From contig JAIPFN010000226.1 in NCBI GenBank assembly GCA_021736615.1, positions 1 through 9,605 of the forward strand: a stretch of DNA of 9,605 nt, in the 5' to 3' direction. This stretch comes from Phycisphaerae bacterium (lineage in GTDB: Bacteria > Planctomycetota > Phycisphaerae > Sedimentisphaerales > Anaerohalosphaeraceae). Positions 1-7,400 of the stretch are shown piece after piece; the first letter of the stretch is position 1, and each line of letters opens with the position of its first letter. The notes beneath the pieces are model-generated. The model saw only the letters and a program-made list of their open reading frames with translations, had not been told where the DNA came from and ran no database searches. A program made the position numbers and the translations under genes.

Positions 1-867
1 AAGGATTTGGATTTTTCGACGACTATCGATGACGGGCACCGTTTTCGTGTCAACGCTCATTACCAGCGGGATACGATAGCTTTGTCTTTCAGGGTAATCT
101 CCAATGTCATCCCTCCTCTCGAAGACCTTCACCTGCCCGAGATAGCACGGCAGCTTACCGAACTTCCCAGGGGACTTGTTCTCGTGACCGGTCATACCGG
201 TTCCGGTAAGAGTACCACGCTTGCTTCGATGATCGGTGAGATCAATAATAAAAAGAGTAAACGCATTATTACGCTTGAAGATCCCGTCGAGTATGCCCTG
301 GAAAACGGCAGCTGCATGATCGAACAGCGTGAGATGGGTGCCGACTGCACCAGTTTCGCATCCGGTCTTCGCCATGCTTTAAGGCAGGACCCCGATATTA
401 TAATGGTAGGTGAAATGCGTGACCTCGAGACGACCAGTTCGACTATTACGGCAGCAGAGACCGGTCACCTGGTTTTCTCTACGCTGCATACGGTTAACGC
501 CTCGCAAACTGTCGAGAGAATAATCGATATTTATCCCTCCGGTCAGCAAAACCAGATCCGCGCTATGCTCTCCAATACTCTCCAGGCGGTTATATCACAG
601 ACATTGTTCAAACGCATAGATCAGCCCGGCATGGTTCCCTGTGTCGAGATACTTTTGTGTACCTCGGCTGTTCGCAACTGTATTCGCGAGGGCAGGGTCT
701 TTGAGATACCTAATGTAATCGAGACGTCAAGGCGGCTTGGAATGCAAAGCATGGACCACAGTATCGCCGATATGTTCCAGAAGGGCTATATCGGTCGGGA
801 TGAGGCAATACTACGTTCGACAAATCCCGCCAAGATGGAAAAGCAACTCTCAGCAGTGGCGGTTTAG
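1..867 (+). CDS. pilT: PilT-family twitching motility ATPase (5' end cut by window)
   Basis: Hexameric cytoplasmic secretion ATPase of the PilT type, which drives type IV pilus retraction. The frame is open to base 1 (codons AAG GAT TTG) and the visible start aligns inside the usual N-terminal domain (FRVN, then FRVI), so the true start lies upstream and roughly the first 80-100 residues are missing. Numbering from base 1: Walker A GHTGSGKST at 64-72, Asp box ITLEDPVEY at 90-98, Walker B DPDIIMVGEMRD at 130-141, His box TGHLVFSTLHT at 154-164, and AVRNCIREGR at 223-232, close to the AIRNLIRE motif typical of retraction ATPases. It leads an operon with pilC and two prepilins. It could instead serve a type II secretion-like system, but the AIRNLIRE-like motif favours PilT. 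The family call is very secure. Confidence 0.95.
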   Translation, partial: KDLDFSTTIDDGHRFRVNAHYQRDTIALSFRVISNVIPPLEDLHLPEIARQLTELPRGLVLVTGHTGSGKSTTLASMIGEINNKKSKRIITLEDPVEYALENGSCMIEQREMGADCTSFASGLRHALRQDPDIIMVGEMRDLETTSSTITAAETGHLVFSTLHTVNASQTVERIIDIYPSGQQNQIRAMLSNTLQAVISQTLFKRIDQPGMVPCVEILLCTSAVRNCIREGRVFEIPNVIETSRRLGMQSMDHSIADMFQKGYIGRDEAILRSTNPAKMEKQLSAVAV

Positions 868-945
868 CGAGGGTCTTGAATCCAGGGAAAAACTGTCGGT
901 AAGATGCCGGCGGTGCAATTTGTCTTTAGCTTGAAAAGAGAAAAA

Positions 946-2121
946 ATGGCAGTTTTGGAACAGACATTAAAGAGTACTCCTGAGATGGGGAAATTTGCAC
1001 AAGGTGCTGCAGCGTCAGTCGCGTCAGTCGGCGGCGGTACTGAAGAAACCACGATGCATAAGATAATGAACTTCAGTTACGAAAGGGGGCCTAACCGAAA
1101 AGATATTCTGTTTTTCACGAATCAGCTTTCCGTAATGATACGTGCCGGTATCAGTTTGCAGGAAGCACTCGAATTGATCAGCGAGCAGGTGGGAAATAAG
1201 AAGTTTAAGGTGATTTTGTGCGACCTTAAAGAGCGGATAGAAGGCGGTCAAAGTTTTTCCCAGGCGCTCGCCGAACACCCTAAGCAGTTCAGCAATCTTT
1301 ATGTTAACATGGTCGCAGCCGCCGAGCTTTCGGGTTCTTTGAGTTCGATGCTTTTGCAGTTGTCCGAATATCTCGACGAGGAAGCCGATACACGTTCCCA
1401 GGTTATCGGGGCGATGGTTTATCCTGCTATCATCGCGATGATGGCCGTCAGTTGTACTACTTTCCTTATGATGTTTGTTCTGCCCAGGTTCCTTAAGGTT
1501 TTTGAAGGCAAAGAGCATTTGCTGCCCGTACCTACTAAGATGGTGATGGCGACAAGTACGTATATGCGTGGTTACTGGCACGTTAATATCGTCTGCCTGA
1601 TAGCTTTTATCATTGGCTTTAATCTATTCATTAAAACCGAAGCAGGTAAGAGATTGTGGCACCAGGCAAAGCTTAAAATACCCCTGCTTAAGACGCTTTT
1701 CAGCAGCCTTTACATTACCAGGTCCCTGCACACTATGGGAGTTCTTACCAACGCCGGTGTTCCCGTTCTCGATACGATTTCGATTACCGCGTCAATTACC
1801 GGTAATGTTCTTTTCGAGGAGATGTGGCGCGGTACCCATGAAGAGGTTCGCCAGGGCAAAAAGATAGCCGCCAGTCTTGAAAGGTATGGGCTGATGCCCA
1901 CTAGTGTCATCCAGATGATTCGCAGCGGCGAAGAATCCGGTAGCTTAGGCGATGTTCTTAGAGATGTCTCGGCGTTTTACGGCAGGGAACTAAAATCGGT
2001 TATCAAGATGGTCACCTCGATGATCGAGCCTATTATGATCGTTCTTATGGGTGTTCTTGTCGGTTTTATCGCAAGTAGTATTATTCTGCCTATCTTTAAG
2101 ATGTCCAGTGCCGTTTCATAG
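946..2121 (+). CDS. pilC: PilC/GspF-type inner-membrane platform protein
   Basis: Polytopic inner-membrane protein that couples the cytoplasmic ATPases to the growing or shrinking pilus or pseudopilus. It has two T2SSF domains, at about residues 54-180 and 257-380 in the 391-residue form. Hydrophobic segments lie near 157-180, 211-230 and 359-383. The repeated pattern is visible as IRAGISLQEALELI / GGQSFSQAL in the first half and LTNAGVPVLDTI / GKKIAASL in the second. I chose ATG 946 because a purine-rich AAAAGAGA lies just upstream. An in-frame ATG at 904 would add 14 residues but its only AGGGA is about 17 bases away. The N-terminal ~50 residues are Ala/Ser/Gly/Thr-rich and lack the usual PilC beginning. 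It starts 78 bases after pilT and ends 16 bases before the first prepilin, so it is probably in the same operon. Confidence 0.92.
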   Translation: MAVLEQTLKSTPEMGKFAQGAAASVASVGGGTEETTMHKIMNFSYERGPNRKDILFFTNQLSVMIRAGISLQEALELISEQVGNKKFKVILCDLKERIEGGQSFSQALAEHPKQFSNLYVNMVAAAELSGSLSSMLLQLSEYLDEEADTRSQVIGAMVYPAIIAMMAVSCTTFLMMFVLPRFLKVFEGKEHLLPVPTKMVMATSTYMRGYWHVNIVCLIAFIIGFNLFIKTEAGKRLWHQAKLKIPLLKTLFSSLYITRSLHTMGVLTNAGVPVLDTISITASITGNVLFEEMWRGTHEEVRQGKKIAASLERYGLMPTSVIQMIRSGEESGSLGDVLRDVSAFYGRELKSVIKMVTSMIEPIMIVLMGVLVGFIASSIILPIFKMSSAVS

Positions 2122-2137
2122 AAGGGTGTGGTTTAAC

Positions 2138-2638
2138 ATGAAAAGATCAGAGAATAAAAACAGGTCGGCCTTTACACTTATCGAGGCGCTTATCGCGACG
2201 GTACTTATAGGTGTTGCCGTTGCGGCGCTGATAACATCGAATATCTCTCATACCCAGGCCAACGCTTACGGGATGCACACTTCGACAGCGGAGTTTTTAA
2301 TCGAAGAGATCAGGGCAATGACGCTGCCTATGGCTTTTGTCGAACCTGATGAAGTAGTCGACACTTTCGGAACCGATGACGGTGAAATTGGTGTCGCTGA
2401 CTTTGACGATCTTGACGATTTCGACGGGGTTACGTTTAGTCCTCCTGTTGATGTAGGCGGAAATGTTCTTAACGATTTTTCCGAGTACAGCCAGGTTATT
2501 AAAGTTGAAAGTGTAGATCCCGCGGATTTTACAACTGTCGTTGACGATTTCACCAGTTCGATAGTTCGGGTATCCGTAAGCATTGTAATGAATGGTAAAG
2601 AAGTTGATTCGACCAGTTGGATAATAACAGAAAAGTAA
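2138..2638 (+). CDS. Type IV prepilin-like protein (PilV/GspI-like), acidic
   Basis: Minor pilin or pseudopilin, exported, cleaved by a prepilin peptidase and assembled into a pilus or pseudopilus. The N-terminus has basic residues, then SA/FTLIEA, so cleavage would fall between Ala11 and Phe12, with the conserved Glu at mature position 5 (Glu16). A hydrophobic helix follows (residues 12-33). Ala instead of Gly at -1 is tolerated in this family but less usual. The C-terminal domain is very acidic, with DDLDDFDG at 90-97, a motif style seen in other prepilins and possibly metal-binding (inference). ATG 2138 was chosen because GAAGGG lies about 11 bases upstream and because a 29-residue upstream extension would overlap pilC and spoil the short leader. 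The next gene starts 11 bases after the stop. Confidence 0.85.
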   Translation: MKRSENKNRSAFTLIEALIATVLIGVAVAALITSNISHTQANAYGMHTSTAEFLIEEIRAMTLPMAFVEPDEVVDTFGTDDGEIGVADFDDLDDFDGVTFSPPVDVGGNVLNDFSEYSQVIKVESVDPADFTTVVDDFTSSIVRVSVSIVMNGKEVDSTSWIITEK

Positions 2639-2649
2639 CCGGGGACTTT

Positions 2650-3162
2650 ATGATGCGAAATGTCAGGCAAAAAAATAGCGGCTTTACAATAGCCGAGATG
2701 CTTCTTGCGATGACGATCACTGCACTGCTGCTTACTGCTCTAGCTGCCTCGATCAATGCTTCCATGGTAAACCTCAACGCAAACGAAGGTATCTATAAGA
2801 CGATCAATAATGCCCGCCAGACACTTAGCAGGATGACTTCGGAGTTGAGGACATCTCAAGGCGTTGCGGTTTATGAAGCCTTTGGTCTGTGTACATTTGT
2901 AAATGCTGAAGGTGAAACGATTTCATATTGGCGTTGGGGCGGAAATGATACATTTGGCTTGAAAAAAGATACAGTATACCTGACCAGGGATTCCCAAAAC
3001 TATGTTTTATGCAGCGGCGTTAAGGATATATCTTTCACCAAAGGCCTTGACCCCGCCGACCCCAATGTAGTGCGGAACGTGCGGATATCCATGACTGTTA
3101 ATCACGGAGACGTGACAAAAAAAATGGCCACAGCAGCAGTAATAATGAGAAACATGCCTTAA
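2650..3162 (+). CDS. Type IV prepilin-like protein (PilW/GspJ-like)
   Basis: Second minor pilin / pseudopilin of the operon, 170 residues. The leader MMRNVRQKNSG ends in a canonical G/FTIAEML site: cleavage after Gly11, Glu16 at mature +5. A hydrophobic helix covers 12-36. The later region (NNARQTLSRMTSELRTSQGV, then paired strands with Trp94/Trp96 and Cys81/Cys121) is typical of the PilW/GspJ group; the two cysteines could form a disulfide in the periplasm. The start at 2650 follows CCGGGGAC; a second ATG directly after it is equally possible. It is the last gene of the + strand operon. It probably forms a tip complex with the preceding prepilin, which is known of minor pilins in general but not shown here. 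Confidence 0.83.
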   Translation: MMRNVRQKNSGFTIAEMLLAMTITALLLTALAASINASMVNLNANEGIYKTINNARQTLSRMTSELRTSQGVAVYEAFGLCTFVNAEGETISYWRWGGNDTFGLKKDTVYLTRDSQNYVLCSGVKDISFTKGLDPADPNVVRNVRISMTVNHGDVTKKMATAAVIMRNMP

Positions 3163-3209
3163 TTAGCAATTAGCAATAATCAATAATAAATAATAAATAA
3201 TAAATATGG
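3161..3209 (+). repeat. A/T-rich heptamer tandem array after the pilin operon
   Basis: Seven consecutive 7-base units: AATTAGC twice, AATAATC, AATAATA three times, then a degenerate AATATGG. The array begins in the stop codon of the second prepilin. It is one of five arrays in the window with a 7-base period but different sequence. Confidence 0.75.
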
Positions 3210-3213
3210 AACA

Positions 3214-3232
3214 TCCCGGCTTTACGTCGGGA
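3214..3232. terminator. Candidate stem-loop between convergent genes
   Basis: TCCCGGC, loop TTTAC, GTCGGGA: a 7-bp stem with one G-T wobble. It sits in the short space between the stops of the + strand pilin operon and the - strand zinc-ribbon gene (stop at 3234). There is no strong T-run on the + side; on the - side the following DNA is A/T-rich. It is plausible as a shared weak terminator but not a textbook one. Confidence 0.35.
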
Positions 3233-3233
3233 A

Positions 3234-4169
3234 TCAATCGAAAAGGTGTGTTTGGGGCAGGTAGCATCTGTAGTGCTGTGCGAACAGGCCGATCGACCTC
3301 ATCGCTATTATGCTAAGCATTCTTGTCGCTATGCAGGCTATCAGGCCTATGACAGCAACCAGAGGCCCTTTTCCGATCATTTCCTGAAACCCTCCTAACG
3401 TGTAGTGAATCGCGGCAAATTGGGTCAGTATCGCAGTTGCGGTCAGCAGTGCCGTTGTCAGGTATTGACCGAATGCCTTGAAGATCGGCAAAACCATCAT
3501 ACCCGGGTGGAAGACCATCCACATTTCACGGCCGGCGGCGATTGTAAGTATCGCCATCGGAAAGAAAAAACAGCCCGCAAGAAATATCGGAACTTTCACC
3601 GTATAGGGAAGCGTGATGTCAAGTGATGATTCGGTGATGGCTGCGATAACCGCAAAAGGTATCTGGGTGATAAGGAATGCCGCAACGATCAGGTATGTCG
3701 ATTTGACTATGTTCCAGAAAAACGCAAAACCGAAATCCACGTCAACCTCGGGCAATTCGTCAATGGCAAAGGCTACTGTCGCGACGATCTCGAAGTAATA
3801 CCAGAACAAACAGCCGTTGACGATGAATACGGTTATGAGTCCCAGCGGCACCTGAAGACGGAACCCCGGCAGTGTGACGGAAAAATCCATATACCCCACG
3901 AAATATTCCAGCGAAACCATCAGTGCGAAAAAAATCAGTATCTTTGCGTTTTCCGGGTTTATGAAGACTTTCCATGACTCGATAAGTGCCCGGCGGTAAT
4001 AGCCCGGCAGCGGGTCATGCTCAAAAGTTTCAACCGCCGGCTCGGATCCGTCATGTTCCGGGATAAGGAAGGTTTTATTGCAGGTCATACAACGTGCCCG
4101 CCGTCCGGCATGACGCTCGGCAAAGGCGCACAGTGTATTGCATCCCGGGCATCTAAAGGTTATAGACAT
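3234..4169 (-). CDS. Zinc-ribbon plus multi-helix membrane protein, function unknown
   Basis: 311 residues. The N-terminus holds a zinc-ribbon-like knuckle pair, CPGC (Cys7, Cys10) and CMTC (Cys27, Cys30), of the short type often found at the start of planctomycete proteins. After a linker come about six hydrophobic segments, near 76-95, 107-136, 155-179, 192-212, 234-256 and 268-290. No catalytic motif is recognised. The gene lies 78 bases downstream of the second PilT-family ATPase on the same strand with no promoter seen between them, so co-transcription is likely, but a role in pilus function is only guessed from this. The SD is weak: AAGGGG lies about 13 bases from the ATG. The reading frame is intact with composition like its neighbours. 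Confidence 0.85.
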   Translation of the reverse strand: MSITFRCPGCNTLCAFAERHAGRRARCMTCNKTFLIPEHDGSEPAVETFEHDPLPGYYRRALIESWKVFINPENAKILIFFALMVSLEYFVGYMDFSVTLPGFRLQVPLGLITVFIVNGCLFWYYFEIVATVAFAIDELPEVDVDFGFAFFWNIVKSTYLIVAAFLITQIPFAVIAAITESSLDITLPYTVKVPIFLAGCFFFPMAILTIAAGREMWMVFHPGMMVLPIFKAFGQYLTTALLTATAILTQFAAIHYTLGGFQEMIGKGPLVAVIGLIACIATRMLSIIAMRSIGLFAQHYRCYLPQTHLFD

Positions 4170-4201
4170 TATAAGTTTGACCCCTTACAATCCTTCAAAC
4201 T

Positions 4202-4247
4202 TTCACCTGTCACCTGTCACCATTCACCTTTCACCTTTCACCTGTCA
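4202..4247. repeat. TCACCTN heptamer tandem array
   Basis: About six and a half 7-base units read on the + strand: TCACCTG, TCACCTG, TCACCAT, TCACCTT, TCACCTT, TCACCTG, TCAC. It abuts the stop codon of the - strand PilT-family gene and fills much of the 78-base gap to the zinc-ribbon gene. Confidence 0.8.
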
Positions 4248-5396
4248 CTAAAGCATATCCGCATCCGTGTTCATTGCGTCTACGAAGCTCTTAGGATGGT
4301 TTGCCCATTTTTGTGCTTCCAGCAGATCGATCTGTCCGACCTTTACCAGCCTTGCCAGATGCCTTTCCAGCGTTATCATTTTTTCGTCGGTCTGGTTTTT
4401 AGTCTTTGTCTGCATCTGCGAGTAGATCTGTTCGATCTTTCCGACCCGGATAAGGTTTGAAGATGCATGGTTGTTATTGAGGATTTCCATCGCGACAATT
4501 CTGCCGGAGTTGTCTTTCTTTGGAATCAGTTTTTGGCTTATCACGTATGCCAGTCCCAGTGAGAGCTGGTTTTTGACCTCATCCTGCCTGCCGGAAGGGA
4601 AGAAGTCCAGAATCCTCGTGATCGAGCCTATCACGTCACGTGTGTGCAGTGTTGAAAAGACCAGGTGGCCGGTTTCGGCGGCTGTCAGCGTCATCGATAC
4701 GGTTTCGGCATCTCTCATTTCGCCGACGAAGATGATGTCCGGGTCCTCACGCATCATCGAGCGAATCCCGTTGCTGAAACTGTCGACATCTCTGCCGACT
4801 TCCCGCTGCGAGATCATCGCGTTTTGCTGGTCGAAGAGATATTCGATCGGGTCTTCAAGCGTAATTACCCTGCACGGACGCGTCTTGTTGATCCTTTCGA
4901 TAAGAGAGGCGATGGTCGTGCTTTTGCCCGCACCGGTAATCCCGGTAAAAAGCACAAGCCCGTGTTTGCGTTTTACAATATCCTTCCAGACATCGCTTGG
5001 AAACCCGATTTCTTCCGGTATAGGGATTTTGTTTCCAAGCGCCCGTATCGCCGCAGACAACCCTTCGTTGTCAATGAACGCGTTGATGCGGTACTGCAGA
5101 CTTCCGCTTATATAGGAACAGTCAACGGCGTTTGATTTTTTAAGTTCGGCGATGCCTTTCTCCCCGAGCAGCGGATAGATCAGCCCCTCGGCAATTTCCC
5201 TGGTGACGGGCGACCCTTTCATCCGGATCAGGTCCCCGTCAACCCGGTAGGCCGGCGTCGTTGAGATCTTTATGTGCAGGTCCGAGATTCGCATCGCTCC
5301 GTGTTTCTCAAAGTAAGCCAGCATGTCGGCGATGCTTAAGAGGACGCCGTCCCCTCCCGGATATATCTTGTCGTTTATCGAGTATTCTTTGGCCAT
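4248..5396 (-). CDS. pilT: PilT/PilU-family ATPase (second copy)
   Basis: 382 residues, the usual full length. The N-terminal domain carries ISDLHIKISTTPAYRVDGDL (38-57), the classic PilT opening. Walker A GITGAGKST at 152-160, Asp box around 178-186, Walker B DPDIIFVGEMRD at 218-229, His box TGHLVFSTLHT at 242-252. The AIRNLIRE region of true PilT is replaced by ASSNLIRVGK (311-320), so it may act as a PilU-like accessory or specialised retraction ATPase (inference). The C-terminus extends past this with a Lys/Gln-rich segment and a helical tail. The start is supported by AAGGAG at 5405-5410, eight bases before the ATG, and by a good promoter upstream. It is clearly different in sequence from the PilT at the left edge, so it is an old paralog, not a recent duplicate. 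Confidence 0.93.
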   Translation of the reverse strand: MAKEYSINDKIYPGGDGVLLSIADMLAYFEKHGAMRISDLHIKISTTPAYRVDGDLIRMKGSPVTREIAEGLIYPLLGEKGIAELKKSNAVDCSYISGSLQYRINAFIDNEGLSAAIRALGNKIPIPEEIGFPSDVWKDIVKRKHGLVLFTGITGAGKSTTIASLIERINKTRPCRVITLEDPIEYLFDQQNAMISQREVGRDVDSFSNGIRSMMREDPDIIFVGEMRDAETVSMTLTAAETGHLVFSTLHTRDVIGSITRILDFFPSGRQDEVKNQLSLGLAYVISQKLIPKKDNSGRIVAMEILNNNHASSNLIRVGKIEQIYSQMQTKTKNQTDEKMITLERHLARLVKVGQIDLLEAQKWANHPKSFVDAMNTDADML

Positions 5397-5436
5397 TCAG
5401 GCAACTCCTTATTAGAGAACAAATCTTTATGCCAAC

Positions 5437-5465
5437 ATTCTACTATATTGAACCGACTTTTGCAA
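5437..5465 (-). promoter_or_regulatory. Sigma-70-like promoter of the second PilT-family gene
   Basis: On the - strand, -35 TTGCAA (5460-5465), a 17-base spacer, and -10 TAGAAT (5437-5442). Transcription would begin near 5430, giving a ~35-base leader that carries the AAGGAG ribosome site. It lies directly after the terminator that closes the hao transcript. Confidence 0.6.
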
Positions 5466-5484
5466 ATTAGAATATCCTGATTTC

Positions 5485-5522
5485 AAAAAAAGAGGCCCTG
5501 ATCATCTGCAATCAGGACCTCT
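5485..5522 (-). terminator. Rho-independent terminator closing the haoA transcript
   Basis: On the - strand, AGAGG and CCTGAT pair with ATCAGG and CCTCT across one mismatch, giving an 11-bp interrupted stem around a GC-containing loop, followed at once by seven T (A-tract 5485-5491 on the + strand). It lies about 270 bases after the haoA stop and just before the promoter of the next gene, so it separates the two transcription units. Confidence 0.85.
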
Positions 5523-5527
5523 GTTGG

Positions 5528-5638
5528 TACTACAATCTTTAAACTTCTTGTTTTTTATGCGCGTTTTTTAAAAAGAACTTTTACAATTCTTTATTGAATA
5601 ACGAGTTACATTAAAAAATCCGCAACACCGACTTCTGC
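5528..5638. repeat. Dispersed repeat R1, copy 1
   Basis: About 111 bases beginning TACTACAATCTTT and ending CGACTTCTGC, with the internal landmarks AACTTCTTGTTTTTTA, GCGTTTTTTAA and GTTACATTAAAA. Clear relatives lie at 7401-7511 and 8942-9053; copies 1 and 3 are nearly identical over the first ~85 bases. No reading frame of note. With the next entries it fills the 5397-5793 gap, which otherwise holds only the promoter and terminator. Confidence 0.85.
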
Positions 5639-5673
5639 TTTTTTTCTTTTTTTAAAAAAAACTTTCTTTTTTT

Positions 5674-5735
5674 CTTCATGAGTTTCATGTTCTTCATGGT
5701 TATTAAAAATCCGTGTCAATCCGTGAAATCCGTGG
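5674..5735. repeat. Nonamer triplets N1 and N2, copy 1
   Basis: Two adjacent 26-base elements, each three near-copies of a 9-base unit. N1 (5674-5699) repeats TTCATG; N2 (5710-5735) repeats TCCGTG. N2 is identical base for base at 7578-7603, and N1 recurs at 7542-7567 with one visible difference. A T-rich / A-rich tract (5638-5673) separates them from R1. Confidence 0.85.
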
Positions 5736-5747
5736 TTAGGTTTTTGT

Positions 5748-5769
5748 GTTGCGGCCAGGCCGCCCTAAG
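5748..5769. repeat. GC-rich dyad module, copy 1
   Basis: The 22-base module GTTGCGGCCAGGCCGC plus CCTAAG, containing GCGGCC-A-GGCCGC, a perfect dyad. It lies 24 bases after the haoA stop (on the - strand). A near-copy with the same flanks is at 7371-7392. Confidence 0.75.
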
Positions 5770-5793
5770 CTTGTAATAGTTTTATTGTTTGAC

Positions 5794-7140
5794 TCACTTC
5801 GAGAAATCCGGCCTTGTCGTATCGCCGCCGGTTCCTCTTAGCTTATGAACCTTTGCCGGTTTTCCGGTTTCTTCCAGATGGTCGATCATTTCGTCGATCT
5901 CCATGCATCGTTTTTTCATCTCGTAGAACCCGTGCCACCACGCGTAGTCCGGCGCCATCATTGCCGCCCCGAACCTTGCTCTTCTACCTTCGTGGTGCCA
6001 TAGCTCGTAGAGTTCGATCTCGATTTTCTCGTCCATCAGATTGTCTTTATTGAGAAGTTTTTTCTCGTAGAGTTTCCCGACCTTGGCTTTCATCGGTATG
6101 AAGTAATCATCGTTATAGGTTTTGACAACCGCGTCGAGCCTGTTGAAATGCCCGTCCGTCCATGCCGGGCTGTGGCATGCAAGGCAGACCTGTTTCATTT
6201 TTTCGCGTTCTTCTTTCCAGTCCGTTTTTGCCGGCCACGGCTTAAATTCGCTGGGCCTTACCGTTACCGGTGCCTGCGTCTCCCACGCCAGCCGTTCGGT
6301 TACGTCGTGCGTTCCCTTAACCCCGTTGATCGCCGACATATGGCATGTCGAGCAGGTAGGGGCCCTGTAGTCAACGCCCGGCGTCCATGTCCCCGGTGCA
6401 GAGTCCCATTTCCATTTATCGCCCTCGGTCGCGTAGATCGCACCATGCTTGGATTCGTGATATATCTCGATCTGCGGGTGATCCGGGCCCAGGTGGGACT
6501 GTGCGCAAGCTTGGGGTTTTCTCGCTTCGGCGACGGAGAATTTATGTCTTGTGTGACAGCTCGAACAGCTTCCAAGGCTGCCGTCCGGGTTCATTCTGCC
6601 GACCCCGACATTCGGCCAGGTCAGCGGGTCGAAATTACCCTTTTTGTCGATCTTGACAACCGTACCATGGCAGGCGTAGCAGCCCGTCGTACGTTCGATT
6701 TCGCTGTTAAGCCCCTTAGCGAGCCATGAGTCCTTGATGTTCCACATTATTTCGATGGTGTTGGCGTGCTTGCTCTTTGCGTACTCGGCAGCTTCTGTCG
6801 GATGGCAGCGTGAGCAGTCTTTAGGCGATACGATTGCACTTACAGGTACATCGCTGTAATCGGAATGTTTGACGCTGATGTCCTTGTCGGCAGCGTCTGC
6901 TTTATGGCAGTCAATGCATGTAACGCTTGCATGAGCGTGCCTGCTTTCGGCCCAGTCGGCGACCATCCCTTTGCTTTGTTCGGCATGACAATCGATGCAG
7001 CCTTGCCCTTCTTCGCTGATCTTTCGTTCGATCCGGTAGGTCTTGACCTGCGGCGCATTAAGGTTTTCCCCTTCGCCAAAAGCAGCCGAAGTCATAACCG
7101 TAATTAATACACAAAACAATAAATTAAGTTTAGCTTTCAT
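5794..7140 (-). CDS. haoA: Octaheme HAO-like cytochrome c (HaoA), sixth heme motif altered
   Basis: Periplasmic multiheme enzyme of the hydroxylamine oxidoreductase family. Next to a NrfH-type partner it most resembles the non-oxidising HAO lineage thought to reduce nitrite or hydroxylamine to ammonium. Start chosen at 7140, with AGGAG (7146-7150) five bases upstream and a clean signal peptide (residues 1-22); an ATG at 7161 has no such site. Heme motifs (448-residue numbering): CIDCH 48, CIDCH 75, CSRCH 109, CYACH 154 (position of the catalytic heme in this family), CSSCH 192, CAQSH 212, CSTCH 263, CLACH 319. The sixth lacks the second cysteine: codon 6496-6498 is TCC (Ser), where TGC would give Cys; the His is kept. 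The C-terminal DYAWWHGFYE (398-407) fits the family. I could not decide whether the cross-linking tyrosine of true HAO is present. Product direction is inferred from context. Confidence 0.9.
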   Translation of the reverse strand: MKAKLNLLFCVLITVMTSAAFGEGENLNAPQVKTYRIERKISEEGQGCIDCHAEQSKGMVADWAESRHAHASVTCIDCHKADAADKDISVKHSDYSDVPVSAIVSPKDCSRCHPTEAAEYAKSKHANTIEIMWNIKDSWLAKGLNSEIERTTGCYACHGTVVKIDKKGNFDPLTWPNVGVGRMNPDGSLGSCSSCHTRHKFSVAEARKPQACAQSHLGPDHPQIEIYHESKHGAIYATEGDKWKWDSAPGTWTPGVDYRAPTCSTCHMSAINGVKGTHDVTERLAWETQAPVTVRPSEFKPWPAKTDWKEEREKMKQVCLACHSPAWTDGHFNRLDAVVKTYNDDYFIPMKAKVGKLYEKKLLNKDNLMDEKIEIELYELWHHEGRRARFGAAMMAPDYAWWHGFYEMKKRCMEIDEMIDHLEETGKPAKVHKLRGTGGDTTRPDFSK

Positions 7141-7171
7141 ATTCACTCCTGAAAATTTCATAATCGTTCAC

Positions 7172-7203
7172 ACTTCTCAAATGTTTTTTTACGAACTTCT
7201 CAA
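7172..7203 (-). other. Direct repeat in the haoA leader
   Basis: ACTTCTCAA occurs at 7172-7180 and again at 7195-7203 (23-base spacing, about two helical turns), just upstream of the haoA ribosome site. It could be a tandem regulator site or chance. No convincing -10/-35 pair for haoA was found in this leader. Confidence 0.25.
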
Positions 7204-7212
7204 TACTCTGTA

Positions 7213-7324
7213 GCAAAAAAGAAAAACAGGCCCAACTCACAAAAGTTGCAAGCGGCATTTCACAAAATACGCCCCGCTGTTTTTATTTCGTTATTCGATA
7301 TTCCTTGTTGAGTGTTGGTTATTC
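7213..7324. repeat. Dispersed repeat R2, copy 1 (terminator-like on the - strand)
   Basis: About 112 bases, beginning GCAAAAAAGAAAAACA and ending GTTGGTTATTC, roughly 95% identical by eye to 9095-9205 (about five substitutions and one indel). On the - strand it has a small hairpin, CAACT / AGTTG (7233-7248), followed a few bases later by T5-C-T6, so it may weakly terminate transcription coming from haoC. The 7141-7621 gap holds this, the heptamers, the GC dyad, R1 and the nonamers, with no gene. Confidence 0.85.
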
Positions 7325-7332
7325 GCTTTTTC

Positions 7333-7360
7333 CACTTACTACTTACTACTTACTACTTAC
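7333..7360. repeat. CTTACTA heptamer array
   Basis: Three full 7-base units CTTACTA and a partial fourth, directly after R2 copy 1. The second R2 copy is also followed by a heptamer array (CTTACCA). Confidence 0.8.
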
Positions 7361-7370
7361 TTTTCTTTTG

Positions 7371-7392
7371 GTTGCGGCTAGACCGCCCTAAG
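7371..7392. repeat. GC-rich dyad module, copy 2
   Basis: GTTGCGGCTAGACCGC plus CCTAAG, differing from copy 1 at two bases. The outer GCGG/CCGC pairing is kept while the two inner pairs are lost, so the flanks are better conserved than the full dyad. It lies between the heptamers and R1 copy 2. Confidence 0.7.
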
Positions 7393-7400
7393 TTAATTTG

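Noticed and set aside
904..945. Earlier start for pilC
   Set aside because: No ribosome site at a suitable distance; the ATG at 946 is better placed, though the choice is not certain.
3161..4247. CRISPR array
   Set aside because: The repeat units are only 7 bases with no spacers of constant length and no cas genes.
5814..6053. Arg-rich + strand frame
   Set aside because: Shadow of the haoA 3' end; no ribosome site or family resemblance.
6148..6729. Long + strand frame within the hao region
   Set aside because: It is antisense to haoA, whose heme motifs show the real strand.
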